This document shows, piece after piece, positions 18,087 to 28,085 of a stretch of 64,000 nt of DNA. Source of the DNA: Ruminococcus sp. (GTDB lineage Bacteria > Bacillota > Clostridia > Oscillospirales > Ruminococcaceae). Under the pieces are notes generated by a model, which saw nothing but the letters and a program-made list of their open reading frames with translations, was not told the DNA's origin and ran no database searches. The stretch is from contig JAFUQX010000058.1 of assembly GCA_017472145.1 (NCBI GenBank), positions 62,001 to 126,000 of the forward strand, in the 5' to 3' direction. The translations under genes were made by a program, and so were the position numbers. Every line of letters begins with the position of its first letter. Position 1 is the first letter of the stretch.

Positions 18087-21000
18087 TTAAAACAGGGTCA
18101 TCTGACTGGATTTTGGCAGATCGCCCAAGGCATTCAACTTTTCAAGAGTCTCTATCAGTCCCTTAGAAGCACCGCTTTTCTCCTGAAATTCCTCGATGGA
18201 GATAAAGTCCCGCTTCTGCGCCGCCTCATACAGGGCATTGGCCGCCGCCGCACCCACGCCGGACAGTGCACCAAAGGGAATCCGGACCTTGCCATCCTCC
18301 ACAATATAGCGATTGGCCTGAGAACGGTAAATGTCAATGGGCAGGAATTCATAGCCGCGGGAATACATCTCGTTGACGATCATCAGCAGATCCATCAGGT
18401 CGGTTTCCTTTTTGGTACGCTCGTTCCCCTTGTCCCGCAGCTCCTCGATCTTGTCCCGGACAATCTGCTTGCCCTGCATCACGATCTCATAGTCAAAGTC
18501 GCCGCCTCGTGTACTGAAATATACAGCATAATATTCAAGGGGACGGTACAGCTTGAACCAGCCCAGCTTGATTGCCGCAGTAACATAAGCGGCCGCATGA
18601 GCCTTCGGGAACATGTATTTGATCTTCAGACAGCTCTGGATATACCAGTCCGGTACATTGTGATCCTTCAGCATCTGGACACGCTCCGGTGTGAAGGTTT
18701 TGGGAGCTTTGCCCTTACGGGTATCCTCCATGATCTGGAAGGCCTGCTTGGGTTCAACCCCCTTGTACAGCAGATAGGTCATGATGCTGTCACGAGTACC
18801 GATCACGTCAGAAATGGTACATGTGCCGTTATCAATCAGATCCTTGGCATTGCCCAGCCATACGTCCGTTCCATGGGAAAGTCCGGATACCTGCAGAAAA
18901 TCGCTGAATTTTTTGGGCTTGGAATCCAGAAGCATCTGAATGGTAAAGCCTGTTCCCATTTCCGGAATACCAAGACTTCCTGTCTTACAGTAGATCTCTT
19001 CGCCGGTAACCCCCAGCTCCTCTGCGTGGGTACACATACGGATGACTCTGGGGTCAGTAGTGGGAATGTTGCGGATATCCAGTCCGGTCATATCCTCCAG
19101 GTGTTTGTACATGGTCGGTACAACATGACCCAGCTCGTCCAGCTTCAGGATAGTATCGTGGAGCGAATGGAAGTCAAAGTGAGTCGTGATCACATCAGAA
19201 TCAGTGGAATCCGCCGGATGCTGCACCGGAGTAAAGTCATATACATCATAATCATTGGGAACAACGACCATGCCGCCCGGATGCTGTCCGGTAGTACGCT
19301 TGATGCCCGTACAGCCAATAGACAGGCGATTGATCTCTGTGGGACTGCATACACGTCCCCGTTCCTCCAGGTATTTTTTCACATAACCATATGCAGTCTT
19401 GTCTGCAACAGCAGCAATAGTTCCGGCCTTGAATACATTGTCACGGCCGAACAGCTCCTCTGTATATCGGTGCGCATTCCCCTGATATTCGCCAGAGAAA
19501 TTCAGGTCGATATCAGGCGCTTTGTCACCGTCAAACCCAAGGAAGGTTTCAAAAGGAATATCGTGTCCGTCCCGGGTCATATCTACGTGACAATGCGGAC
19601 AATCCTTGGCCGGAAGATCAAAGCCGCTTCCGTATGAACCATCGGTAATAAACTCACTGTGCTTGCACTTGGGGCATACATAATGAGGAACAAGCGGATT
19701 TACCTCCGAAATACCAGCCATAGACGCCACAAAAGACGATCCTACCGAGCCTCGTGACCCGACCTGATAGCCGTGGTCTACGCTGTCCCATACCAGCTTC
19801 TGTGCAATGATATACAGCACCGCAAAGCCGTGCTTGATGATAGAGGTCAGCTCTCGGTCAAGGCGCTTCTCTACCAACTCCGGCAGAGGATCTCCATAAA
19901 TCTCATGAGCCTTTTCATGGGTAATGCGAATGAGATCCTCCTCCGCACCCTCGATGTTAGGCGTAAACGTACCCTTAGGAATGGGACGGACACGCTCGAT
20001 CCTGTCTGCGATCGCATTGGTGTTTTCCACAACGATCTCATAGGCCTTTTCCTCGCCCAGATAGGCAAACTCCTCCAGCATTTCCTCTGTAGTACGCATA
20101 TACAGAGGCGGCTGCTTGTCCGCATCCTCATAGCCCTGACTGGCCTGAAGGATCTCCCGGTAGATGGCATCTCTGGGGTCCATGAAATGCACGTCGCAGG
20201 TTGCGCAGACGGGAATGTTCAGCTCTTCACCCAGCTTTACAATGGCCCGGTTATAATCACGCAGCTCCTCCATATTGGCGGCACTGCCGCTGCGGATCAT
20301 AAAGCTGTTGTTGGCGGCCGGCTGGATTTCCAGATAATCATAGAATTTGGCCAGCTCTACAATTTCCTTATGAGAACGCTTCTCAACCAGTGCCTGGAAC
20401 AGCTCGCCGGCTTCGCAGGCACTGCCGAAAATCAACCCTTCCCTGTGTTCCATCAGCACGGATTTGGGAATCAGCGGCTTCCGGTAGAAGCAGTCCAGAT
20501 GACCGTAGGAAATGAGCTTATACAGATTTTTCAGCCCGGCCTGATTCCGAACCAGAATGATCTGGTGGTAGGATTTCAGCTTCTTTACATCGATATCCGC
20601 CGTTTTGGTGTTCAGCTCATAGAGCTTCTCCAGCTTCTTTTCCTGAACCAGCTGACTCACCAGGCGGATGTAGATTTTCGCCAGCATCTGAGCATCGCTG
20701 TCGGCCCGATGGTGGTCAAACTTTCCCAGCTTTAATGCCTTCGCAACCTGATTCAATCGGTGTCTCGGCAGCTGGGGCAGCATAACCTGACACAGAACAA
20801 GGGTATCCACAGTTACATAGGAGAAGTCCATATGCTGTCTGCGGCATGCGCTGTTAATAAAAGAGGTATCAAATCTTGCATTATGTGCTGCAAGAACCGG
20901 ATTCGCATTTCCGCAGAAGGCGATAAATGCTTCCAGAGCCTTCCGCTCAGAGGGTGCATCTGCAACCATTGCATCGGTAATGCCGGTCAGCTCGATGATC

Positions 21001-22424
21001 TTTTCCGGAATCGGACGCTCCGGATTCACCATGATCTGGAAGGTATCCACGATCTGCATATTCCGCAGCTTGACTGCACCAATTTCTGTCAGACGATCAG
21101 ACTCCGGGTTGAGTCCGGTGGTCTCCACATCAAAGATAATAATCTCCTCATTGATGCTGCGGGAATCCGGCTGATCAATGATGACCTTTTTCATCAGGTC
21201 GTTGACAACATAAGCCTCACAGCCATAGATGACCTTGAAATTGTCGTCCTTGATGGAATTCCATGTATTCATAGCATCCGGGAAAGCCTGGGCAATACCG
21301 TGGTCGGTAATGGCAATGGCCGGGTGTCCCCACTCGTAGGCACGCTTTACCAGTGCACCGCACTCTGTAATGGCATCCATCTGGGACATGGAGGTATGGC
21401 AATGCAACTCTACACGCTTTTTCGGGGCGTTATCCCGACGTCCCTTCCGCTTGACCATTACGATCGAATCGGGCTTCATGACATCCTCACGGGCAAAACT
21501 GTCATAGTCGATCTTGCCGCAGATGAGCAGCGTGCATCCCTTTTTGATATCACTCAGAGCCATTTTTCCGATATTTTCATTGGTATCAAAAATCTTGACC
21601 AGAACGGAATTCTCATGGTCTGTAATCTGAATGGTTACAACTGTACGCTCGCCGCGAACCTCCTTGAATTCCGGCTTTGCGAAAACGTCCCCCATGATGA
21701 CAGTGCGCCGTCCCTGCTGAAGCAGAGCTTCATCGATGGAAATAGGCACATCCCGGATCGGACGTCCCTTGATGAGAACAGCACTGTCCGGTTCGATTCC
21801 CGGAATATCGCCGCTCACCTGAACCGACTGCGCAGATACAGCCGGAGCGGAAGATTCCTTCTTCGGTGCAGCAGCCTGAGGCAGCACCGATACCGTCTGC
21901 CGGGGGAGAGTTTCCTCCGCCTTGTGAATCATCTGCTGAAACTCATCCTGGGACACCGCATTGTCACCCTCAAGCTGAACGGTAACCAGACGGGAAAACA
22001 TCCGCTCGATCAGCGCTCTCAGCTTTTCCGGAACACGATACTGCATAAGCAGGTCATAGCCGCCGTTTTTCAGGACAATATGCAGGCGGTCCCCCTCCAG
22101 TGTCACTTCAGCCCCGTCCATGAAGCCATTGATGACAGACAGCTCCCGCTTCAGGAAGGTCATCATGTCCTCAAAATAGTCCATGGTCAGCATTTCGGAA
22201 GCATAGGACGGGAGAATGCGAACGGTCTCGATCTGAAGCAGCTTCTCCAGATGATGCTCGAATTCAAATACATCTCCTGCGGGAATCAGCCTTGGAAATT
22301 TTACATAAAAGGATATTCTGGTCAGATTGTCCGAATAGGTCAGCTTATGAATCAGGCCATCGTGCATCGATTCCGGAATCTGCGGGTTATATTCCTCGAA
22401 AAAATCAAAAAGACGGTATTCCAC
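18087..22424 (-). CDS. polC: DNA polymerase III alpha subunit, PolC type
   Basis: The main replicative polymerase of low-GC Gram-positives, 1445 aa. In order: an N-terminal region, an OB fold (IRDVPISIDEAL..GDVFAKPEFKEVRGERTVVTIQITD), a PHP domain (KRVELHCHTSMSQMDAI), a DnaQ-like proofreading exonuclease inserted in it (IIFDVETTGLNPESDRLTEIGAVK, with LAAHNARFDTSFI) and the C-family polymerase core (the KAPDIDLNFSGEYQ region has the catalytic Asp pair). The start is a GTG with GAAAGGAG upstream. The gene follows ispG after 16 bp, as is common in Clostridia. Confidence 0.98.
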   Translation of the reverse strand: MEYRLFDFFEEYNPQIPESMHDGLIHKLTYSDNLTRISFYVKFPRLIPAGDVFEFEHHLEKLLQIETVRILPSYASEMLTMDYFEDMMTFLKRELSVINGFMDGAEVTLEGDRLHIVLKNGGYDLLMQYRVPEKLRALIERMFSRLVTVQLEGDNAVSQDEFQQMIHKAEETLPRQTVSVLPQAAAPKKESSAPAVSAQSVQVSGDIPGIEPDSAVLIKGRPIRDVPISIDEALLQQGRRTVIMGDVFAKPEFKEVRGERTVVTIQITDHENSVLVKIFDTNENIGKMALSDIKKGCTLLICGKIDYDSFAREDVMKPDSIVMVKRKGRRDNAPKKRVELHCHTSMSQMDAITECGALVKRAYEWGHPAIAITDHGIAQAFPDAMNTWNSIKDDNFKVIYGCEAYVVNDLMKKVIIDQPDSRSINEEIIIFDVETTGLNPESDRLTEIGAVKLRNMQIVDTFQIMVNPERPIPEKIIELTGITDAMVADAPSERKALEAFIAFCGNANPVLAAHNARFDTSFINSACRRQHMDFSYVTVDTLVLCQVMLPQLPRHRLNQVAKALKLGKFDHHRADSDAQMLAKIYIRLVSQLVQEKKLEKLYELNTKTADIDVKKLKSYHQIILVRNQAGLKNLYKLISYGHLDCFYRKPLIPKSVLMEHREGLIFGSACEAGELFQALVEKRSHKEIVELAKFYDYLEIQPAANNSFMIRSGSAANMEELRDYNRAIVKLGEELNIPVCATCDVHFMDPRDAIYREILQASQGYEDADKQPPLYMRTTEEMLEEFAYLGEEKAYEIVVENTNAIADRIERVRPIPKGTFTPNIEGAEEDLIRITHEKAHEIYGDPLPELVEKRLDRELTSIIKHGFAVLYIIAQKLVWDSVDHGYQVGSRGSVGSSFVASMAGISEVNPLVPHYVCPKCKHSEFITDGSYGSGFDLPAKDCPHCHVDMTRDGHDIPFETFLGFDGDKAPDIDLNFSGEYQGNAHRYTEELFGRDNVFKAGTIAAVADKTAYGYVKKYLEERGRVCSPTEINRLSIGCTGIKRTTGQHPGGMVVVPNDYDVYDFTPVQHPADSTDSDVITTHFDFHSLHDTILKLDELGHVVPTMYKHLEDMTGLDIRNIPTTDPRVIRMCTHAEELGVTGEEIYCKTGSLGIPEMGTGFTIQMLLDSKPKKFSDFLQVSGLSHGTDVWLGNAKDLIDNGTCTISDVIGTRDSIMTYLLYKGVEPKQAFQIMEDTRKGKAPKTFTPERVQMLKDHNVPDWYIQSCLKIKYMFPKAHAAAYVTAAIKLGWFKLYRPLEYYAVYFSTRGGDFDYEIVMQGKQIVRDKIEELRDKGNERTKKETDLMDLLMIVNEMYSRGYEFLPIDIYRSQANRYIVEDGKVRIPFGALSGVGAAAANALYEAAQKRDFISIEEFQEKSGASKGLIETLEKLNALGDLPKSSQMTLF

Positions 22425-22440
22425 GATTCACGCTCCTTTC

Positions 22441-23481
22441 TTACAGCTTTTCAATCTCGGCCAGCAGCTCGGCCACGATATCCTTCTCGTCTACCTTGCG
22501 CAGAACCTCGCCTTTCTTAAACAGCATTGCGCAGCCGTCTCCACCAGCAATGCCAATGTCTGCTTCACGTGCTTCACCCGGCCCGTTTACAACGCAGCCC
22601 ATAACTGCTACCTTGATATCCTTATCCACATGCTTCAGTGCAGCTTCTACCTCCTGAGCCGTCTTTACCAGATCAATGCGGGTCCGTCCGCAGGTAGGAC
22701 AGGAAACGATCTGTGCGCCGCCGCGCAGACCCAGACTCTTCAGAATATCCTGAGCCGCTGCGATCTCCATCTCCGGCTTATCTGTCAGGGAAACACGAAT
22801 GGTCTCGCCGATGCCATCATGGAGCAGGCTGCCGATACCGATTGCAGATTTGAGCATACCCATGTGGGCTGTACCTGCTTCTGTTACACCCAGATGCAGC
22901 GGATAGGAGCAGGTCTGTGCAGCCAGACGATAGGCTTCGATCATGGTGTGTACATCGGAGGATTTGATGGAAATTACAATGTCATCGAAGTCACAGGCTT
23001 CCAGAAGGCGCACATGACCCATTGCACTCTCTACCAGAGCCTCCGGTGTGGGCGCACCGTACTTTGCAAGGATCTCCTTCTCCAGAGAACCAGCATTTAC
23101 ACCGATACGGATGGGAATATTCCGGCTGCTGCACGCTGCAACAACCTGCTTTACCTTGTCCATACCGCCGATATTACCGGGATTGATTCGAATCTTATCA
23201 ATGCCGGCGGCAGCGGCTTCCAGAGCCAGACGATAGTCAAAATGAATATCCGCAACCAGCGGAATGGAAATCTTTTCCTTGATGGCCGGAATCAGGGCAA
23301 TGGCAGACAGATCCGGAATGGCGGCTCGTACAATTTCACAGCCAGCCTTCTCCAGCGATACCGCCTGTGCAACGCTGCCGGGAATATCATCGGAGCGTGT
23401 ATTCAGCATGGACTGGATGTAGATATGTTTGCCATCCAGCAGGCAATCGCCTACACGAACCGGCTTTACACTTCTTCTCAT
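22441..23481 (-). CDS. ispG: 4-hydroxy-3-methylbut-2-en-1-yl diphosphate synthase
   Basis: The MEP-pathway [4Fe-4S] enzyme converting ME-cPP to HMBPP, 346 aa. The TIM-barrel half (VADIHFDYRLALEAAAAGIDKIRINPGNIG) and the Fe-S half with ligands in SCPTCGRTRID and GCVVNGPGEAREADIG are complete. The start at 23481 has AGGAG upstream. The longer in-frame version would be rich in cysteine and would overlap rseP. It shares an operon with dxr, another MEP enzyme. Confidence 0.97.
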   Translation of the reverse strand: MRRSVKPVRVGDCLLDGKHIYIQSMLNTRSDDIPGSVAQAVSLEKAGCEIVRAAIPDLSAIALIPAIKEKISIPLVADIHFDYRLALEAAAAGIDKIRINPGNIGGMDKVKQVVAACSSRNIPIRIGVNAGSLEKEILAKYGAPTPEALVESAMGHVRLLEACDFDDIVISIKSSDVHTMIEAYRLAAQTCSYPLHLGVTEAGTAHMGMLKSAIGIGSLLHDGIGETIRVSLTDKPEMEIAAAQDILKSLGLRGGAQIVSCPTCGRTRIDLVKTAQEVEAALKHVDKDIKVAVMGCVVNGPGEAREADIGIAGGDGCAMLFKKGEVLRKVDEKDIVAELLAEIEKL

Positions 23482-23536
23482 ATTTTTCTCCTTTCCGCAG
23501 TGAGCGCAGACCGCAATGCAGCCTGCGCAGGTTTCC

Positions 23537-24637
23537 TTATGCAAAAAATCTTGATATATCCTGAATGGAAATGACGATCATCAGCAGGAACAGCGCCGCC
23601 ATGCCGATGAGATGAACCATAGCCTCCCGCTCCTTCTGGATGGGCTTGCGGCGGATGGCCTCCACCACCATAAACAGAAAACGGCTGCCATCCAATCCCG
23701 GTATGGGTAGTACATTGAAAATGCCCACATTGATGGTGATAAACACCGTAAGAGACAGCAAGGAATTCAGACGCTCTGCCCAGTTCACACCGGATGTGGC
23801 GGCTTCGCTGATAACAGAAATCGTGCCAATCGGGCCAGAAAGATCATGGAGACCATATTTTCCGGTAACCAGATCACCCAGTGTCATCCAGATGAGCTTG
23901 CCCGTAGCAACTGTATCCCGGAAGGAAAAGGCGATCACATTGACCGGATTCTTCTCCTCCCCTACGATTTTAAAGTCCATCCGTCCGCCGGACAGCTTAT
24001 TTTCAAACACCACATGCTCCAGCGTGATCCTCTCGCCATTACGCTCCACCTCAAGAGTGAAGTCATTCTGATCCGTGGTCTGGAGCTTGTAGCTCAGATC
24101 GGTAATTGACCAGATATAAGAGCCATTTATAGAAATGATCTCATCACCCACCTGAAGTCCGGACTCCTCACAGGAAGACACAGAAATGTTCCCCGGAAGC
24201 TGCATCAGCGACCAGCTGCCCACATTGTAACCATATGTGGAATAGCTCACCTCGGCAAACTGGCTGACACATCGTGTAGGCACAAGATCATTCATGCAGG
24301 TGGTTACAATCAGCAGAACAAATCCCAGCACGATGTTCATAAAGGCCCCGGCCAGAACTACGATCATTCTCTGCCAGACCTTTTTCTTCTCATAAGCTCT
24401 GGGATTATCACTGCTGACATCCTCCCCCTCCATGGCGCAGAAGCCGCCGATGGGAAGCAGGCGCAGAGAATAAAGTGTCTCTCCCTTCTGGAATTTCAGA
24501 ATTTTCGGGCCCATACCGATGGCAAATTCATTTACCTGAATGCCATTGGCCTTGGCTGCAATAAAATGCCCGAACTCGTGAATGGCGATGATCAGGCCAA
24601 ATACGATAATTGCTACAAGAATTGTCCAGAACGACAT
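23537..24637 (-). CDS. rseP: Site-2 zinc metalloprotease RseP/RasP
   Basis: An intramembrane protease, 366 aa, cleaving anti-sigma factors and leftover signal peptides. The HEFGH zinc site is in the first helix (residues 20-24). The second site (NVLPIPGLDGSRFLF) lies near the C-terminus, and a PDZ-like domain between the helices carries GLQVGDEIISINGS. There are about four transmembrane helices. The position between dxr and ispG is conserved in Firmicutes. Confidence 0.95.
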   Translation of the reverse strand: MSFWTILVAIIVFGLIIAIHEFGHFIAAKANGIQVNEFAIGMGPKILKFQKGETLYSLRLLPIGGFCAMEGEDVSSDNPRAYEKKKVWQRMIVVLAGAFMNIVLGFVLLIVTTCMNDLVPTRCVSQFAEVSYSTYGYNVGSWSLMQLPGNISVSSCEESGLQVGDEIISINGSYIWSITDLSYKLQTTDQNDFTLEVERNGERITLEHVVFENKLSGGRMDFKIVGEEKNPVNVIAFSFRDTVATGKLIWMTLGDLVTGKYGLHDLSGPIGTISVISEAATSGVNWAERLNSLLSLTVFITINVGIFNVLPIPGLDGSRFLFMVVEAIRRKPIQKEREAMVHLIGMAALFLLMIVISIQDISRFFA

Positions 24638-24666
24638 AGTGATATAAATCCTTTCCTGAAAGAAAC

Positions 24667-25812
24667 TTAGCCAATCATCCGGCGTACGGTCTCACGGGCC
24701 GCCGCATCGGCTTCCAGCACATCTGAAAGCGAAGCGATCGCCTTAAACGGCACAGCATTCATGGCCGCTTCCACAAGCTCTGCAATCTGAAGGAAGCCGA
24801 TCCTCCCCTGCAAGAATGCGGCTACGGCTGCTTCATTTGCACCGTTCATCACAGCCGGAACTGTACCGCCCTTGCGGATGGCTTCTATCGCCAAGGGCAG
24901 ACAGCGGAAGGTTTCCATATCCGGCTCTGCAAAGGTCAGCTGACCATACTCACAGAGAGAAAGCCTTCCTGTAGGGCAAGGCTTTCTGTCCGGATAGAGC
25001 AGGGCATACTGAATGGGAATCTTCATATCCGGCACGCCCATCTGGGCAATTACGGAGTAATCATCATACTCTACAGCGGAATGCACTACACTCTGACGAT
25101 GCACTACGACCTCGATCTGCTCCGGAGTTACATCGAACAGCCACTTGGCCTCAATGAATTCCAGTCCCTTGTTCATCAGCGTTGCCGAATCAATGGTGAT
25201 CTTGCTGCCCATATCCCAGTTGGGATGCTTCAGGGCATCGGCAGCCGTTACCTGCGTCAGCTCCTCCCTTGTTCTGCCATAAAAAGGTCCGCCGGAAGCG
25301 GTCAGTATAATTTTATGCAGCTGCTTTCTGGAATTTCCCTGCAAGCACTGGAAAATTGCGGAATGCTCGCTATCCACAGGAAGAATCGGCACGCCCTTTT
25401 CTTCAGCAGCCTTCATTACCAGAGACCCGCCGGCCACCAGTGTTTCCTTATTGGCCAGTGCAATGGGAAGGCCTGCATCAATAGCAGTCAGGGTCGGCTT
25501 CAGTCCCACCATGCCCACAACTGAATTGAGCAGCATATCAGCGCCGGTATCCGCAGCAATCTCACAAAGGCCGTCCATTCCGGTCAGAACGGTTACCGGT
25601 ACATCCGAAAGACGCTCCTTCAGTTCACCATACAGCTCCTCACAGTAGATGCAGACGGTTTTCGGAGAATACTTCCGCACCTGCTGCTCCAGCATATCCA
25701 GATTACGATAGGCCGCCAATGCATGTACCTCAAAGCCATGCTTTTCAATAACCTCCAGGGCTTGCGTACCAATTGAGCCGGTTGAGCCCAGTATAGAAAT
25801 CCGTTTGCCCAT
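24667..25812 (-). CDS. dxr: 1-deoxy-D-xylulose 5-phosphate reductoisomerase
   Basis: The second MEP-pathway step, NADPH-dependent, about 381 aa. The Rossmann motif ISILGSTGSIGTQ, the NKETLVAGG segment, the metal-site block LPVDSEHSAIFQCLQG, the catalytic loop LTASGGPF and HPNWDMGSKITIDSATLMNKGLE are present. The ATG at 25812 has GAGGAG 8 nt upstream. An earlier start would place the Shine-Dalgarno inside the coding region. Confidence 0.97.
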   Translation of the reverse strand: MGKRISILGSTGSIGTQALEVIEKHGFEVHALAAYRNLDMLEQQVRKYSPKTVCIYCEELYGELKERLSDVPVTVLTGMDGLCEIAADTGADMLLNSVVGMVGLKPTLTAIDAGLPIALANKETLVAGGSLVMKAAEEKGVPILPVDSEHSAIFQCLQGNSRKQLHKIILTASGGPFYGRTREELTQVTAADALKHPNWDMGSKITIDSATLMNKGLEFIEAKWLFDVTPEQIEVVVHRQSVVHSAVEYDDYSVIAQMGVPDMKIPIQYALLYPDRKPCPTGRLSLCEYGQLTFAEPDMETFRCLPLAIEAIRKGGTVPAVMNGANEAAVAAFLQGRIGFLQIAELVEAAMNAVPFKAIASLSDVLEADAAARETVRRMIG

Positions 25813-25842
25813 TTCATACACTCCTCTCACTATGCGGCAACA

Positions 25843-25867
25843 CCCCTCATAGGTCGGCTATGAGGGG
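25843..25867 (-). other. Intergenic hairpin between cdsA and dxr
   Basis: A perfect 10-bp inverted repeat CCCCTCATAG/CTATGAGGGG with a 5-nt loop. On the transcribed strand it is followed by TGTTGCCG, not by a T-run, so a simple terminator is doubtful. It could act as an mRNA stability or processing element inside the operon. Confidence 0.5.
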
Positions 25868-25881
25868 GCTGTCTTGTTCTA

Positions 25882-26700
25882 TTAAACTGAATAAATCGGA
25901 ATTGCACATACACATGCATAGAATACCGGAATGGTAAACAGCACACTGTCAAAGCGATCCATAACGCCACCGTGACCCGGCATAATTTTTCCGAAATCCT
26001 TAATATTTCTCTGACGCTTGATCAAAGAAGCACTCAGATCACCCAGAACGCCCGCCACAGAGCATACAGCCGCTGTTATGATCAGCCACAGATACTGTAC
26101 ATGAACCCCCGCAATCAGGCCATAGATGACGCTTACGAGAATCATAACGATAATATCCACAGCAATTCCGCCCAGAAAGCCTTCCACCGTCTTTTTGGGA
26201 CTGATCTCCGGACAGAGCTTGGTCTTTCCAATAAATGTACCTGTAAAATAGGCCCCTGTGTCAGAAATCCAGGCAGCGCACAGCGCAAGAATTACATAAA
26301 CCAGACCGAACTTGCTGCTCATCTGGAGCAGTGTGACCAGCAGATTCATGGAATATGTAACAAAAACAGTTACCATCAGCATGAATGCGGTCTGATGAAA
26401 GGTGCGCTCCTTGTGATGCTTGGTAAAATCAAAGAAAATTACCATCACACCCGCAATCAAAAGCAAAGTATCCCAGCCATGGAGCCCGTAAAAACGAAGT
26501 ATGGGCGTCGTAAGCGCCGTGATACAGGCCGCTCCGAGAGATACGATATATTTTGTGCAGCGATCCGCTTTGAACAGCTCCAGAATGGCCATAGCCGAAA
26601 TCAGACCGATACACAGAGGATACAGAAAGGTCTTGTGCAGAATCAGCACCAGAATAAGCAGCACAGCTGCAACTGCACCTGAGATGATACGTGTTTTCAT
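25882..26700 (-). CDS. cdsA: Phosphatidate cytidylyltransferase
   Basis: Makes CDP-diacylglycerol for phospholipid synthesis, an integral membrane enzyme of about 272 aa with roughly seven hydrophobic segments. The CDS signature is near the C-terminus: GDLSASLIKRQRNIKDFGKIMPGHGGVMDRFDS. GGAGG lies 9 nt before the ATG at 26700. The ATG at 26706 is nearer and overlaps the uppS stop, so either may be used. It lies downstream of uppS, coupling lipid carrier and phospholipid precursor genes. Confidence 0.95.
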   Translation of the reverse strand: MKTRIISGAVAAVLLILVLILHKTFLYPLCIGLISAMAILELFKADRCTKYIVSLGAACITALTTPILRFYGLHGWDTLLLIAGVMVIFFDFTKHHKERTFHQTAFMLMVTVFVTYSMNLLVTLLQMSSKFGLVYVILALCAAWISDTGAYFTGTFIGKTKLCPEISPKKTVEGFLGGIAVDIIVMILVSVIYGLIAGVHVQYLWLIITAAVCSVAGVLGDLSASLIKRQRNIKDFGKIMPGHGGVMDRFDSVLFTIPVFYACVCAIPIYSV

Positions 26701-26702
26701 AC

Positions 26703-27452
26703 TCATACACCTCCGAACCGGCGTCCTCGTCCGGCAAAATCACGGAGGGCCTTATCCAGCTCGCTGCGTGCAAAATCCGGCCACAATACATCTGTGAAAT
26801 AGTATTCAGCATAGGCGCACTGCCAGATGAGAAAATTAGACAGGCGCAGTTCGCCGCTGGGACGAATCATCAGGTCTACATCAGGAATTTCCCGCGTGTA
26901 GAGATGCTGACTGATCGTATCCTCGGTAATCTCCTCCGGACGGATCTCACCCCTGGCCGCCTTTTCAGCAAGCTGACGAGCAGCCTGTGTAATCTCATCC
27001 CGGCCACCGTAATTGATGGCCAGAATCAGATTCATCTTATCATATTTCTTAGAGTCTTCCTCCAGCTCCAGCATACGATTGCGGATTCGCTCCGGAAGAC
27101 GGGACTTATCGCCGATAAAGATCATACGGACTTCCTGTTCCAGATATTCGTCACAATCGTTCAGATATTCCCAGAGAAGATTCATGATCGCATCAACTTC
27201 CTCCTCCGGGCGTCTCCAGTTTTCTGTGGAAAACACATAGAAAGATGCATTCTGAATGCCGATAGAACGGCAGTAGCGGGTAATATCATGGAAGGTCTTT
27301 GCGCCCTCACGGTGCCCGAATTTCCGAGGCATACCACGCTTCTTTGCCCAGCGTCCGTTGCCGTCCATAATGAAGGCTACGTGCTTAGGCAGAATCTCAG
27401 GCAGGCCTGTTTCCTCCTGCGCTGTGTTCTTTTTCAAAAAGGGAAAAGCCAT
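26703..27452 (-). CDS. uppS: Undecaprenyl diphosphate synthase (isoprenyl transferase)
   Basis: A cis-prenyltransferase elongating FPP to the C55 carrier lipid for the cell wall, 249 aa. The catalytic Asp and P-loop are in VAFIMDGNGRWAKKRGMPRKFGHREG. The FSTENWRRP segment and the C-terminal DLMIRPSGELRLSNFLIWQCAYAEYYFTDVLWPDF are typical. It sits between frr and cdsA. Confidence 0.97.
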   Translation of the reverse strand: MAFPFLKKNTAQEETGLPEILPKHVAFIMDGNGRWAKKRGMPRKFGHREGAKTFHDITRYCRSIGIQNASFYVFSTENWRRPEEEVDAIMNLLWEYLNDCDEYLEQEVRMIFIGDKSRLPERIRNRMLELEEDSKKYDKMNLILAINYGGRDEITQAARQLAEKAARGEIRPEEITEDTISQHLYTREIPDVDLMIRPSGELRLSNFLIWQCAYAEYYFTDVLWPDFARSELDKALRDFAGRGRRFGGV

Positions 27453-27466
27453 TATTTACGCCTCCC

Positions 27467-28021
27467 TTAGATGCTCATGATTTCCTTTTCCTTGGCAGCA
27501 ACAGACTTGTCAGCCTCATCACAGTAACGATCCGTCAGCTTCTGGATATCCTTCTCGCCGTTCTTTACATCATCCTCAGTCAGCTCAGAATTTTTCTTCA
27601 TAGCCTTCAGCTTATCCATAGCATCACGGCGAACGTTACGAACTGCAACCTTTGCCTCCTCGCCGTACTTCTTGATGGACTTGCACAGCTCCTTACGGCG
27701 ATCCTCGGTCAGCTGTGGGAAAGCCAGACGCAGAACCTTACCGTCATTCGTTGGAGTGATGCCAATATCAGAAGCCAGAATGGCCTTCTCAATGGACTTC
27801 AGGGAGGACATATCCCACGGCTGGATCACGAGAATACGAGCCTCAGAAACAGAGATAGCCGCCATCTGCTGAATCGGAGTCGGTGCACCGTAGTAATCAA
27901 CCGTCACCTTGTCCAGAACAGCAGGATTTGCACGGCCTGCACGAATGGCAGCCAGATCCTTGTCCAGACGATCGATGGTTTTCTGCATTTTTGCTTCTGT
28001 GTCTTTCATTACAGTTTTCAT
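27467..28021 (-). CDS. frr: Ribosome recycling factor
   Basis: With EF-G it splits post-termination ribosomes. At 184 aa it is of normal length. The family core is present: LAAIRAGRANPAVLDKVTVDYYGAPTPIQQMA, LVIQPWDMSSLKSIEKAI and RLAFPQLTEDRRKELCK. It follows pyrH, an order conserved in most bacteria. Confidence 0.98.
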   Translation of the reverse strand: MKTVMKDTEAKMQKTIDRLDKDLAAIRAGRANPAVLDKVTVDYYGAPTPIQQMAAISVSEARILVIQPWDMSSLKSIEKAILASDIGITPTNDGKVLRLAFPQLTEDRRKELCKSIKKYGEEAKVAVRNVRRDAMDKLKAMKKNSELTEDDVKNGEKDIQKLTDRYCDEADKSVAAKEKEIMSI

Positions 28022-28085
28022 AATTTTCAGTTCCTCTCAAATGTTGTAGATCGTTTTTTGGGGTTTATATGCATATATCCGGTGA

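Noticed and set aside
25843-25867. Terminator between cdsA and dxr
   Set aside because: The stem is perfect but no T-run follows in the direction of transcription. Listed as a hairpin only.
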